DNA from: Prado023 sp963706875
Lineage (GTDB): Bacteria > Actinomycetota > Actinomycetes > S36-B12 > CAIYMF01
Direction of reading: 5' to 3'
NCBI GenBank assembly: GCA_963706875.1
Contig: CAVPNW010000014.1
Coordinates: forward strand, 1 to 64,000
DNA length: 64,000 nt
The notes under the pieces are model-generated. The model was not told the origin of the DNA and made no database searches. It saw only the letters and a program-made list of their open reading frames with translations. Position 1 is the stretch's first letter. The number at the start of each line of letters is the position of its first letter. The position numbers and the translations under genes were made by a program. Positions 35,130 to 45,862 of this stretch are shown piece by piece.

Positions 35130-36671
35130 ATGGGAGAGGGGCACCACGTGATCGATCCAGCAGACCGCGCCGCAGCCGAGGAGATGTTCGGCTACACCGG
35201 CCTGACCTACGACGACGTCCTGCTCCTGCCCGACCACACCGACGTCGTGCCCTCCGATGTGGACACCGCCACGCGCCTGACCCGGGGGATCACCCTGGCC
35301 GTGCCGCTGGTCTCGGCGGCGATGGACACCGTGACCGAGTCCCGGATGGCCATCGCCATGGCCCGCCAGGGCGGCATCGGGGTCCTGCACCGCAACCTGT
35401 CGATCGCCGACCAGGCCGCGGAGGTCGACACCGTCAAGCGCAGCGAGTCCGGGATGATCCACGATCCTGTGACCGTCAGCCCGGACGCCACCGTCCTCGA
35501 GCTCGATGAGCTGTGCGGGCGCTATCGCGTCTCCGGCCTGCCGGTGATCGACGCCGATCGCACCCTGCTGGGCATCGTGACCAACCGCGACCTGCTGTTC
35601 CTGCCAGCCGAGCGCTTCGCCACGACGCTGGTGCGCGACGTCATGACGCCCATGCCCCTGGTGACCGGCCCGGAGGGGATCCGTCGTGAGGACGCGGCCG
35701 CGCTGCTGGCCAAGCACCGGATCGAGAAGCTCCCCCTGGTCGACGCCGCCGGACGGCTCACCGGGCTGATCACGGTCAAGGACTTCGTCAAGACCGAGAA
35801 GTACCCGATGGCCACCAAGGACGATGAGGGCCGCCTGCGCGTCGGGGCCGCCATCGGCTTCTACGGCGACGCCTGGGAGCGGGCCACCGCCCTCGTGGAG
35901 GCCGGCGTGGACGTGCTTGTCGCCGACACCGCCAACGGCCAGGCGCGCATGCTGCTGGACATGGTGGCCCGGATCAAGGCCGACCCCGCCACCGCGCACG
36001 TGCAGGTCATCGGCGGCAACGTCGCGACCAAGGCCGGCGCCCAGGCCCTGGTCGAGGCCGGGGCGGATGCGGTCAAGGTGGGGGTCGGCCCGGGCTCGAT
36101 CTGCACCACCCGGGTCGTGGCCGGCGTGGGCGTCCCGCAGGTCACCGCGATCTTCGAGGCCGCCCGGGTGTGCCGGCCCGCGGGCGTGCCCGTGATCGGC
36201 GACGGCGGGCTGCAGTACTCCGGCGACATCGCCAAGGCCCTGGTCGCCGGGGCGGAGACCGTCATGCTCGGCTCGCTGCTGGCGGGGTGCGAGGAGAGCC
36301 CCGGTGACCTCGTGTTCGTCAACGGCAAGCAGTTCAAGCACTACCGCGGCATGGGGTCGCTGGGGGCGATGGCCTCCCGCGGGCGGGTCTCCTACTCCAA
36401 GGACCGCTACTTCCAGGCCGATGTCGCCACCGACGAGAAGATCGTCCCCGAGGGGATCGAGGGCCAGGTGCCCTACCGCGGCCCGCTGTCCGCGGTGGCC
36501 CACCAGCTCGTCGGCGGGCTGCACCAGTCGATGTTCTACGTGGGCGCGCGCACCATCGGCGAGCTGCAGTCCCGCGGCCGCTTCATCCGGATCACGCCGG
36601 CGGGGCTCAAGGAGTCCCACCCGCACGACATCCAGATGACGGTCGAGGCACCCAACTACCAGGGCCGCTGA
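35130..36671 (+). CDS. guaB: Inosine-5'-monophosphate dehydrogenase
   Basis: NAD-dependent oxidation of IMP to XMP, the committed step to GTP. 513 residues. The TIM barrel is interrupted by two CBS domains (about 115-235: VTVSPDATVLELDELC and TGLITVKDFVKTEKYP). The active-site Cys is in GVGPGSICTTRVVAG; the flap region is SRGRVSYSKDRYFQ. TACCCT ends 8 nt before ATG 35130, giving a leaderless message. guaB3 follows after 29 nt. Confidence 0.97.
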   Translation: MGEGHHVIDPADRAAAEEMFGYTGLTYDDVLLLPDHTDVVPSDVDTATRLTRGITLAVPLVSAAMDTVTESRMAIAMARQGGIGVLHRNLSIADQAAEVDTVKRSESGMIHDPVTVSPDATVLELDELCGRYRVSGLPVIDADRTLLGIVTNRDLLFLPAERFATTLVRDVMTPMPLVTGPEGIRREDAAALLAKHRIEKLPLVDAAGRLTGLITVKDFVKTEKYPMATKDDEGRLRVGAAIGFYGDAWERATALVEAGVDVLVADTANGQARMLLDMVARIKADPATAHVQVIGGNVATKAGAQALVEAGADAVKVGVGPGSICTTRVVAGVGVPQVTAIFEAARVCRPAGVPVIGDGGLQYSGDIAKALVAGAETVMLGSLLAGCEESPGDLVFVNGKQFKHYRGMGSLGAMASRGRVSYSKDRYFQADVATDEKIVPEGIEGQVPYRGPLSAVAHQLVGGLHQSMFYVGARTIGELQSRGRFIRITPAGLKESHPHDIQMTVEAPNYQGR

Positions 36672-36700
36672 GGCGCGGGCCGCACGTCGAGGAGGAGCAC

Positions 36701-37816
36701 ATGAACGACATCGAGATCGGCCTGGGCAAGCGGGGCCGTGCCGCGCTGTCCTTCGACGACATCGCCATCGCGCCCAGCCGGCGCACCCGCGCCCCGGAGC
36801 TGGTCAACACCGGCTGGCAGATCGACGCCTACCGCTTCGACAACCCGATCATCGGGGCGCCGATGGACTCGATCATCTCCCCGGAGACGGCCATCCGCAT
36901 GGGCCAGCTCGGCGGGTTGGGCGTGCTCAACCTCGAGGGGCTGTGGACCCGCTACGAGGACCCGGCCGCCGCCTACGAGGAGATCGGCCAGCTGCCCGAG
37001 CTGCAGGCGAACGCCCGGATGCAGCAGCTCTACTCCGAGCCGGTCCAGCCCGACCTCATCGCCGAGCGGATCGCCGAGATCCGCGCCGCCGGGGTGGCGG
37101 TGGCCGGGGCGCTGTCGCCCAACCGGGTCACGGAGCTGGCCCCGATCGTCACGAGGGCCGGGGTCGACCTGTTCGTGATCCGCGGGACCACGGTCTCCGC
37201 GGAGCATGTCAGCGCCGAGGACGACGCGCTGAACCTGAAGGAGTTCATCTACACCCTGGACGCGCCCGTGATCGTCGGCGGCGTGGCCACCTATCGCGCG
37301 GCCCTGCACCTGATGCGTGCCGGGGCAGCCGGCGTCCTCGTGGGCTTCGGCGGGGGCGCCTCGCACACGACTGCCGACGTGCTCGGCGTTCGGGTGCCGA
37401 TGGCCACCTCGGTCGCCGACGTGTCCGCAGCCCGCCGGGACTACATGGACGAGTCCGGCGGCCGATACGTGCACGTGATCGCCGACGGGGCAATGGGTCG
37501 CAGCGGCGACATCGTCAAGGCGATCGCCTGTGGCGCGGATGCGGTGATGGTCGGCTCGCCGCTGGCGCGGGCCGCCGAGGCGCCCGGTCGGGGCTGGCAC
37601 TGGGGGATGGAGGCCGTGCACGCCGAGCTGCCCCGCGGGGAGCGGCACTGGACCGGAACGGTGGGCTCCCTGGAGCAGGTCATGCACGGCCCGAGCCGGG
37701 TCCCGGACGGCACGATGAACCTCGTGGGCGCCCTGCGCCGGGCGATGGCGACCTCGGGCTACTCCGAGCTCAAGGAGTTCCAGCGCGTCGATGTGACGGT
37801 CTCGCCAGGTCGCTGA
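36701..37816 (+). CDS. guaB3: GuaB3-family IMP dehydrogenase-related protein
   Basis: 371 residues, IMPDH/GMP-reductase barrel without CBS domains; ATG 36701 is preceded by GAGGAGG. GLGKRGRAALSFDDIAI, NPIIGAPMDSIISPE, VLVGFGGGASHTTADVLG and VIADGAMGRSGDIVKA are GuaB3 features. The Cys of canonical GPGSICTT is not at the aligned place, where it reads GGGASHTT. GuaB3 proteins have been proposed to act as GMP reductases; the reaction here is therefore uncertain. Co-transcribed with guaB, an actinobacterial signature pair. Confidence 0.93.
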   Translation: MNDIEIGLGKRGRAALSFDDIAIAPSRRTRAPELVNTGWQIDAYRFDNPIIGAPMDSIISPETAIRMGQLGGLGVLNLEGLWTRYEDPAAAYEEIGQLPELQANARMQQLYSEPVQPDLIAERIAEIRAAGVAVAGALSPNRVTELAPIVTRAGVDLFVIRGTTVSAEHVSAEDDALNLKEFIYTLDAPVIVGGVATYRAALHLMRAGAAGVLVGFGGGASHTTADVLGVRVPMATSVADVSAARRDYMDESGGRYVHVIADGAMGRSGDIVKAIACGADAVMVGSPLARAAEAPGRGWHWGMEAVHAELPRGERHWTGTVGSLEQVMHGPSRVPDGTMNLVGALRRAMATSGYSELKEFQRVDVTVSPGR

Positions 37817-37912
37817 TATCCACATCTCCCGGGGAGTTATCCACAGGGTCGGATGAGCCCTCCCCCGCACGGAAGTGGGGCTTCGTCCACACTTCCGGCG
37901 GGGTCGTCCACA
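37816..37912 (+). promoter_or_regulatory. Cluster of four DnaA-box-like sites
   Basis: ATATCCACA (37816-37824), TTATCCACA (37837-37845), TCGTCCACA (37883-37891) and TCGTCCACA (37904-37912) all point the same way. Start-to-start distances are 21, 46 and 21 bp. The second matches the general DnaA box and the last two match the form accepted in Streptomyces. The cluster lies just past the guaB3 stop in a 337-nt gap without genes. Confidence 0.6.
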
Positions 37913-37932
37913 AGGGTGGCGAACCGCGAGAA

Positions 37933-38067
37933 TGCCGATGGCATCGGCAGAATGGGCTCCTCGCGATCGTGACGCAACGCATGCACACGATTACTCCCGG
38001 GCTCCTGGCTGGCCCATCCGGGTCCGGGCCGGGGCTCGGGCACCAGCCCCGACGGGGCGCGCCCCGT
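37933..38067. other. Intergenic palindromes upstream of the aldehyde dehydrogenase gene
   Basis: TGCCGATG-G-CATCGGCA (37933-37949) is a perfect operator-like dyad. ACGGGGCGCGCCCCGT (38052-38067) is a perfect 16-bp palindrome. The rest of the 37817-38153 gap holds the DnaA-box cluster and, at 38141-38146, the -10 box of the next gene; I see no other gene in it. Confidence 0.5.
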
Positions 38068-38153
38068 GAACCACATCGACCGGGTGCCGGACCTCGATGG
38101 GTCGGCCCCGGGGGCCCGGTCCGGACGCGGCCCCGCGCGGTAGCCTGCATCGC

Positions 38154-39725
38154 ATGAGCGTCGACACCAGCACCCCCCGCACCGGACTCGACCTGGACCT
38201 CATGGAGGCCCTGTTGACCATCCCTGCGGTCCGCCCCGGTGCCCCGCGGCACGCCACGATCGCGCCGTTCGACGGCCAGCCGTTGGTCGAGATCCCGTAC
38301 TCCACGGTGGAGGACGTGGACATGGCCTTCGACACCGCTCGGGCGGCCCAGCCCAGGTGGGCGGCCACGCCCGTCGTCGAGCGCAAGCGGGCGATCCTGC
38401 GGTTCCACGACCTGCTCCTGTCGCACCGCGACGAGGGCCTGGACCTCATCCAGTGGGAGACCGGGAAGACCCGGATGGACGCACTCAAGGAGCTCCTCGG
38501 GGTGTGCACGGTCGCCCGGCACTACTCCCGCGATGCGCGCCGGCTGCTGGGTCCGAACCGCAAGAGCGGTCTCTTCCCGCTGCTCACGAAGGTGTCGGTG
38601 GAGCACCATCCGGTCGGGGTGGTCGGGGACATCGCCCCCTGGAACTACCCGCTGTTCCTCGCAGCGGCCGATGCGATCCCTGCGCTGATGGCGGGCAACG
38701 CAGTGGTGCTCAAGCCCGACCACCAGACGTCGCTGACCGCCCTGTGGGCCGTGGACCTCATGCACCGCGCCGGCATCCCCCGGCGGGTCCTGCAGGTCGT
38801 GCTCGGATACGGACCTGAGCTCGGCCCGGAGATCACCGAGCGTGCCGACTACATGATGTTCACCGGCTCCAGCACCGTGGGGGCGCAGATCGCCGGCAGG
38901 TGCGGGGAGCGGCTGATCGGCTGCTCGATGGAGCTCGGAGGCAAGAACCCCATGATCGTGCTCGATGATGTCGATCCCGGACGTTCCAGCGAGATCGCTG
39001 TCCGGGCGTGCTTCGACAACGCCGGGCAGCTGTGCGTCGGGATCGAGCGGATCTACGTCCTCGCAGGTGCCTACGACGCCTTCATGGACCGGTTCCTCGC
39101 CCGGATCGGTGGCCTGCGCATGCACGCGTCAGTCGGCTGGGGCACCGACTACGGCTCGCTGATCAGCGCCGAGCAGCTCGCGCGCACCACCGCCGCCGTC
39201 GATGACGCGGTCGCCAAGGGCGCGACCGTCCTGACCGGGGGGCGCCCACTGCCCGACATCGGTCCGTTCTACTACGCCCCGACGGTGCTGACCGGGGTCA
39301 CCGAGGACATGGCCTGCTTCGGCGCCGAGACGTTCGGCCCGGTCGTGGCGGTCCAGCGGGTGGACTCCGAGCAGGAGGCGATCGCCCTGGCCAACGACTC
39401 GCCGTACGGCCTGAACGCCTCGGTGCTGACCGAGGACGACGGCCGTGGGGAGCGGATCGCCCGTCAGCTGCGCACCGGCTCGGTGAACGTCAACGAGGCC
39501 TACGAGGCGACCTTCGGTTCCACCCGTGCGCCCATGGGCGGCCGCGGCCTCTCCGGGCTCGGCCGGCGCAACGGCGACCACGGCCTGACGCGCTACACCG
39601 AGGAGCAGACCATCGCCGTCCAGCGCGGGATCAGCCTGGGCACCCCATTCGGGATGGAGCACGAGGACTGGGGTGACCTGGTGATTCGCGGCTTCAAGGC
39701 CCTCAAGGCGGTCGGCTTCAAGTAG
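38154..39725 (+). CDS. NAD(P)-dependent aldehyde dehydrogenase, succinate-semialdehyde dehydrogenase-like
   Basis: 523 residues from ATG 38154; TAGCCT (38141-38146) ends 7 nt earlier, so the transcript is probably leaderless. ALDH fold: GDIAPWNYPLFL, FTGSSTVGAQIA in the Rossmann part, catalytic Glu in SMELGGKNPMIV, catalytic Cys in NAGQLCVGIERIYV. It most resembles the GabD2 group of actinobacterial succinic semialdehyde dehydrogenases, but the substrate cannot be fixed from sequence. It precedes the GMC oxidoreductase gene, with which it may form a functional pair. Confidence 0.88.
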   Translation: MSVDTSTPRTGLDLDLMEALLTIPAVRPGAPRHATIAPFDGQPLVEIPYSTVEDVDMAFDTARAAQPRWAATPVVERKRAILRFHDLLLSHRDEGLDLIQWETGKTRMDALKELLGVCTVARHYSRDARRLLGPNRKSGLFPLLTKVSVEHHPVGVVGDIAPWNYPLFLAAADAIPALMAGNAVVLKPDHQTSLTALWAVDLMHRAGIPRRVLQVVLGYGPELGPEITERADYMMFTGSSTVGAQIAGRCGERLIGCSMELGGKNPMIVLDDVDPGRSSEIAVRACFDNAGQLCVGIERIYVLAGAYDAFMDRFLARIGGLRMHASVGWGTDYGSLISAEQLARTTAAVDDAVAKGATVLTGGRPLPDIGPFYYAPTVLTGVTEDMACFGAETFGPVVAVQRVDSEQEAIALANDSPYGLNASVLTEDDGRGERIARQLRTGSVNVNEAYEATFGSTRAPMGGRGLSGLGRRNGDHGLTRYTEEQTIAVQRGISLGTPFGMEHEDWGDLVIRGFKALKAVGFK

Positions 39726-39982
39726 CCAACCGCGCACCCCCAGCCCCCAGGCCCGTCCGCACCACCCGCGCACCCCGCACCACCGATCGGCCCCCCGCGC
39801 CTGCTCCGCCCGCGCCCCCTCCACCTCCCCGACCGAGTCCCTCGCCACCCGTCGGAATCAGCGCAATATGGCCGAATCTCCCCTGGTTGCGCGCAGGTTC
39901 CGGCAGGTCCGGGGCAATCCGCCCCGGGGCGGCGGTGCGCCCGGTGCGGCGGACCCGTCCGGACGGGGATATCGTCGATCAC

Positions 39983-41813
39983 ATGGGCGACTTCGACGGC
40001 ACCACGGGCAGCGGACCCGACACCCCCGCCACTGACTACGACGTCCTCGTGATCGGCTCCGGCTTCGGCGGATCCGTGACCGCGCTGCGCCTGACGGAGA
40101 AGGGCTACCGCGTCGGGGTCCTGGAGGCCGGGCGGCGCTTCGCCGATGCCGAGTTCGCCAGCTCCAACTGGAAGCTGCGCGACTACCTGTGGGCCCCGGA
40201 GCTGGGCTGCACGGGCATCCAGCGCATCCACCGGCTCAACGACGTGATCGTCCTGGCAGGGGCTGGCGTGGGTGGTGGTTCTTTGGTCTACGCGAACACC
40301 CTGTACGTTCCCGGCGAGGGGTACTTCAAGGACCCGCACTGGAACCACATCACCGACTGGGCCGACGAGCTGCTGCCGTTCTACGACCAGGCCCAGCGGA
40401 TGCTCGGGGTGGTCACCAACCCCACCATGACTCCGGCAGATGTGGCGTTCAAGGCCGTTGCTGACGACATGGGCGTGGGTCACACGTTCAAGATGACCCC
40501 GGTCGGCGTCTACTTCGGCGACTCGCCGGGTGTCACCGCGCCGGATCCCTACTTCGGCGGGGTCGGGCCGGAGCGCACCGGCTGCATCGAGTGCGGCGAG
40601 TGCATGACCGGCTGCCGGCACAACGCGAAGAACACCCTCGTGAAGAACTACCTGGGACTTGCCGAGGGTGCCGGGGCGGTGGTCCACCCGTTGACGACGG
40701 TGACCGACGTGCGCCCGCTGCCCGGCGGCCTGTGGGCTGTCGACACGCGCTCCACCGAGTCGTTGGCGTCGAAGGCGGCCGGCAAGGTGCGCGGGAGGGT
40801 GGCGGCGCGCAGGGCGAACGCGAAGGGCGTCGGCGATGACACCATCGCGGACGTTCACGGCCCAGCACGTGGTGTTCTCGGCTGGGACATGGGGGACCCA
40901 GAGCCTGCTTCACCGGTTGCGGCACGATGGGCAGCTGCCCGGCCTGTCCGCGCGGCTGGGCGCGCTGACTCGGACCAATTCCGAGTCCCTGGTCGGGGTC
41001 TCCAACGCCACCGCCCCCGGCGACGGCGACTTCACACACGGGGTTGCCATCACGTCGTCCTTCTTCCCCGACCCGAACACCCACATCGAGCCGGTCCGCT
41101 ACGGCAAGGGCTCCAACGCGATGTACCTGCTGGCCACGGTCATGAGCGATGGTGCCGAGGGGGTCCCGCGTTACCGGCAGTGGGCCCGCGAGGCAGGGCG
41201 GAACCCGAAAGCCGTCCTGCAGGCCATGTGGGTCAAGGGTGCGTCGCGCAGGGTCATCATCGCGCTGGTCATGCAGAACGTGAACAACTCGATCGTCGTG
41301 TTCGGTGAGCGGACCAGGTCGGGGCGGTTCCGGCTGCGCAGCCAGCAGCACGAGGGCGAGCCGAACCCGACGTGGATCCCGGTGGCCAACGAGGCCATGC
41401 GCCGGTTCGCCCGGCTGTTCGGGGGGCATGCCTTCGGCAACTGGGGCGAGGTCATCGACGCACCGATGACCGCGCACTTCATCGGCGGGGCTGTGATCGG
41501 CCTGACCTCCGACGACGGCGTGATCGATCCGTACCACCGCGTTCACGGTTACCACGGGCTGCATATCGTCGATGGCTCGACGATCACGGCCAACGTCGGG
41601 GTCAACCCGTCGCTGACCATCACGGCGATGGCCGAGCGAGCCATGTCGCTGTGGCCCAACGCCGGCGAGGAGGACCCGCGCCCGGAACAGGGTCGTGAGT
41701 ACGTGCGGGTCGCCGCGGTGCAGCCGAAGAACCCAGTGGTCCCCGACCATGCCCCCGGCGCCCTGCGACTCCCGGTCGATCTCGGCATCCCAACGGTCCG
41801 TCCCGAGCAGTAG
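39983..41813 (+). CDS. GMC-family FAD oxidoreductase (ChoD-like), one frameshift
   Basis: Starts at ATG 39983; TATCGT ends 7 nt before. FAD-binding VLVIGSGFGGSVTALRL is near the N-terminus, and the family's Cys-rich ECGECMTGCRHNAKNTL near residue 210. The C-terminal part (TANVGVNPSLTITAMAERA, with VDGSTI before it) is in another frame. The break is near 40825-40827: reading GGG there as GG joins RRANAK to ASAMTPSRTFTAQHVVFSAGTWGTQ and yields about 609 residues. As read, the first frame ends at 41308. Orthologues by position are labelled cholesterol oxidase (ChoD) in mycobacteria, although true sterol activity is unproven for many. Likely a sequence error rather than a dead gene. Confidence 0.87.
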
Positions 41814-41840
41814 CCCCCCGCTCCCGGGCCCCTGATCCCT

Positions 41841-41900
41841 GCGATCGGTCCGCGGGCGTCCCACGTGTGCGCGTCGCACTGCGATCGGTCCGGGGGCGTC
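41841..41900. repeat. Direct duplication, 20-nt copies 40 nt apart
   Basis: GCGATCGGTCCGCGGGCGTC at 41841-41860 recurs at 41881-41900 with one change. It opens the 588-nt non-coding stretch between the GMC gene and guaA (41814-42401), in which I find no convincing gene. Confidence 0.75.
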
Positions 41901-41948
41901 GCGCTGCACTCAGGCCTGGGCGAGCAGCGCGACGAGGGCGCCGGCGGG

Positions 41949-42087
41949 ACCTCGGACCCCCGGATACTCCGGAGGTCGCCCGACACTCGCGGTACCTCGG
42001 GCCCCTGGATGTGCGGCCGGAGGTCGCCCCTCACCCGCGGTACCTCGGGCCCCCGGGTGCGCGCCGGAGGTCGCCGCACACGAGACC
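41949..42087. repeat. Tandem repeat, 45-48-nt unit, three copies
   Basis: Units begin with ACCTCGG at 41949, 41994 and 42042. Each contains a CCCC(C/T)GG block, then CCGGAGGTCGCC, then (in the first two) CTCGCGGT or CCCGCGGT. Units differ by small substitutions, suggesting old duplication. Confidence 0.75.
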
Positions 42088-42236
42088 GCCCGTTACGGGG
42101 CCGTCGTCGCGGGCGCGCGCGGTGGCGCACCTCGAACCGCCCGTCTGGCCCTGCTGGGGGCAGCCTTTCGGGCGGTTCTGTGTGCGTGGGAGGTCGGACG
42201 TCGCGCAGTGCCCCCTGAGACGGGCGGTTTCGTGTG
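42077..42236. repeat. 160-bp nested inverted-repeat element
   Basis: Outer 17-bp arms CACACGAGACCGCCCGT (42077-42093) and its complement (42220-42236) differ by one base. Inner arms GAACCGCCCG (42134-42143) and CGGGCGGTTC (42169-42178) pair exactly and share the ACCGCCCG core. It could be a MITE-like element or a structured RNA; no target-site duplication or ORF is evident. Confidence 0.6.
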
Positions 42237-42401
42237 CCCGCGCGCCCGGTCGTGGCCAGGCCGGGTGGTGGCCCGCCAGCACCCGCAGGGATGGCCCCGA
42301 TGGCCCCGATGGCCACGTGGCGCAGGGCCTGCGGGTTGTCCGTGGCTGCGAGCCTTGATGCCCGCAGCCACGGTCGGTCGGGGCCGCGTACGCTTCCCCC
42401 C

Positions 42402-43967
<1,566 letters not shown>

Positions 43968-43976
43968 CCGGACGTG

Positions 43977-44012
43977 GCAGGACCCCCTCGAGGGGGTCCG
44001 AGGGGGTCCTGC
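43977..44012. terminator. Terminator between guaA and the convergent membrane-protein gene
   Basis: GCAGGACCCCCTC (43977-43989) pairs perfectly with GAGGGGGTCCTGC (44000-44012). The left arm can alternatively pair with 43990-43999 as a 20-nt palindrome. Confidence 0.8.
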
Positions 44013-44047
44013 GGGGGAGTCGTCCCGGCCTGTCCGGGAGCGACGGG

Positions 44048-44302
44048 TCAGGCGAAGGGGTCCGTGGGCCAGTTGTCCTTGGACTCGGCGGCGACCAGGG
44101 CTTCGGTGTCACGCTGCTGGCGCTTGGAGGCGGCCAGTGAGGCGGCCACCCCGCCGGCACCCAGGGCGATCAGGACGGTGGGGGCGATCCAGCGCCCATC
44201 GATCTGCCAGCCCGTCGCCGCGCTCACTGCGAACAGCACGCCCAGGACGGTGAACAGAAGGCCAGCGGCCAGGGACAAGTAGTCGGTCTCATGCTGCCTC
44301 AC
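44048..44302 (-). CDS. Small two-helix membrane protein
   Basis: 84 residues from GTG 44302, overlapping the end of the PspC gene by 14 nt. Two hydrophobic helices (LAAGLLFTVLGVLFAVSAATG and APTVLIALGAGGVAASLAAS) are joined by a short DGRWI loop, and the tail is charged. Not recognised beyond that. Coupled to the PspC/LiaF-like gene, so probably part of the same envelope-stress unit. Confidence 0.8.
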   Translation of the reverse strand: MRQHETDYLSLAAGLLFTVLGVLFAVSAATGWQIDGRWIAPTVLIALGAGGVAASLAASKRQQRDTEALVAAESKDNWPTDPFA

Positions 44303-45730
44303 GGCGCACCTCCAGGTTTCCGGCGCCGATCGCGGCGTCGACGGTGACGATGTAGGCCGGCTGGCCCTCGGCCAGCGGCTTGACGGTGGTGTCGACGTTC
44401 AGGTCGTCACCCTCCGTCGGCTTGCTACCCGGGAGATCGAACTGGCCGATGTCCACGGTTCCGGTCAGGTCCAGCTGCATGTCAGCGGGGATCACGATGA
44501 TCAGCTCGCCGACTCCCACGCCGGCGTCGATCTCGACGCGCTGCTTGGAGTCCGCGGGCTCCGAGTCTCCGATCGCGGTGAGCTCGGTCAGGTCGAGCAG
44601 AGCGGTGCCGGCGGAGAGCTGGAAGTCCAGCGGCGACTCGGCGGCATCGGCGGGCGTCACCTGCCAGGTGCGGTCACCGATGGTCAGCCCGCCCCACTGA
44701 CCGTCGCCGTCAACGGTGGCGGTCCAGCGGTCCCAGTTCGGGTTCGACGCGACGAAGTTGCTCGCGGTGACCGTGACGAACGTGATGAACGCCAGCGGGA
44801 TCGCCAGCCACAGCAGCCAGCGGGCACGGCCGTACTTCGTCCCGACCAGCATCCCCACACCCAGGATCGCCAAGGTGATGCCCAGGATCACGCCCCAGAT
44901 GCCCACGCTCGCGGGGACCAGGAACCCGATCAGGGCCAGGATCCCGGCTGCGAGGATCGCCGCGGAGATGACCAGCCAGCCGAGGTAGGAGCGCTCCCGC
45001 GGGGCCGGGGGGATGTACTCGGCCCGGCCGTCGGCGTAGCCCGGGTTGCCGCCCGCGGCGTAGCCGACCTGGTCAGCCGGCCCGTACGGTCCGGTGGGTC
45101 CCATCGGCTCATCGGGGATCGCGATCCACGCGATCAGGTAGCCGACGAGGAAGGCGCCACCGGTGGCCAGGGTCAGGACGACCGTGAGGATGCGCAGCAG
45201 GGTGGGGTCGGTGTTCCAGTAGCGGGCCAGACCACCGCAGACCCCGCCGATGACCCGCTGGTCGCGGCTGCGGGTCAGGCGACGGGCGGGACCGGGCTGG
45301 TATGCCGCGGGCGGTCCGTAGCCCGCCGGCGCCTGGCTCCCGGGCGACTGGTAGGCGCCGGGGGGCGGGTAGGCGCCGGGCTGCTGGTAGGAGCCCTGCG
45401 GGTAGCCAGCCGGGGGCGGGTAGGCACCGGGCGGCGGGTAGGCGCCCTGCGAGTAGGTGCCGGCCGGCGGACCGGCGGCAGCAGCGGCGCCGACGTAGGC
45501 CGGGCCGGCGGCGGGATCGGGCCCGGCGCCGGGGTACGGGGCGCCGGGGTACGGGGAACCGGAGTACGCGGCCTCGACCCGGGTGGGGTCGGTGCCGAGC
45601 ACCTGGGTCGGCTGGTCCGGCGCGGCCGGGGGGACCGGGCTCGTTGCCGGCTGCTCGCCGAGCACCGTGGTGGGCTGCTCGTCGGCTGGTCGTCGGGGAC
45701 GGGGGGCGGGGTGTTTCCTGTTTCGTTCAT
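44289..45730 (-). CDS. PspC-domain / LiaF-like membrane protein, one frameshift near the start
   Basis: The natural start appears to be ATG 45730 (MNETGNTPPPVPDDQP), but the frame changes about 45 nt in. Adding one C to the CC at 45684-45685 (minus-strand sense) joins it to DEQPTTVLGEQP and gives 480 residues; otherwise translation could begin only at GTG 45665. A Pro/Gly/Tyr/Ala-rich head with repeated GAYPPP words is followed by a PspC domain (RVIGGVCGGLARYWNTDPTLLRI), further helices, and a beta-rich LiaF/DUF2154-like end (VGVGELIIVIPADMQLDL). Likely an envelope-stress sensor partner of the divergent kinase. Confidence 0.87.
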
Positions 45731-45862
45731 GGCTCCAGCATCTGCCCGTGCAACCCTCGCTGGTACCCGGTTTCCCCCTGATCCGACCCTGAACGGACCC
45801 TGAGCCGGTCTCAGGGTGAGTCCCTGAGGACAGCCCATGGGTGTGCGGGCGATCATGGGGTC

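Noticed and set aside
37816..37912. Chromosomal replication origin
   Set aside because: Only four DnaA-box-like words, no AT-rich unwinding region and no dnaA/dnaN/gyrB neighbourhood.
36943..38157. 404-codon plus-strand frame across the end of guaB3 and the following gap
   Set aside because: Out of frame with guaB3 and Arg/Gly-rich; it only looks long because the gap has few stops.
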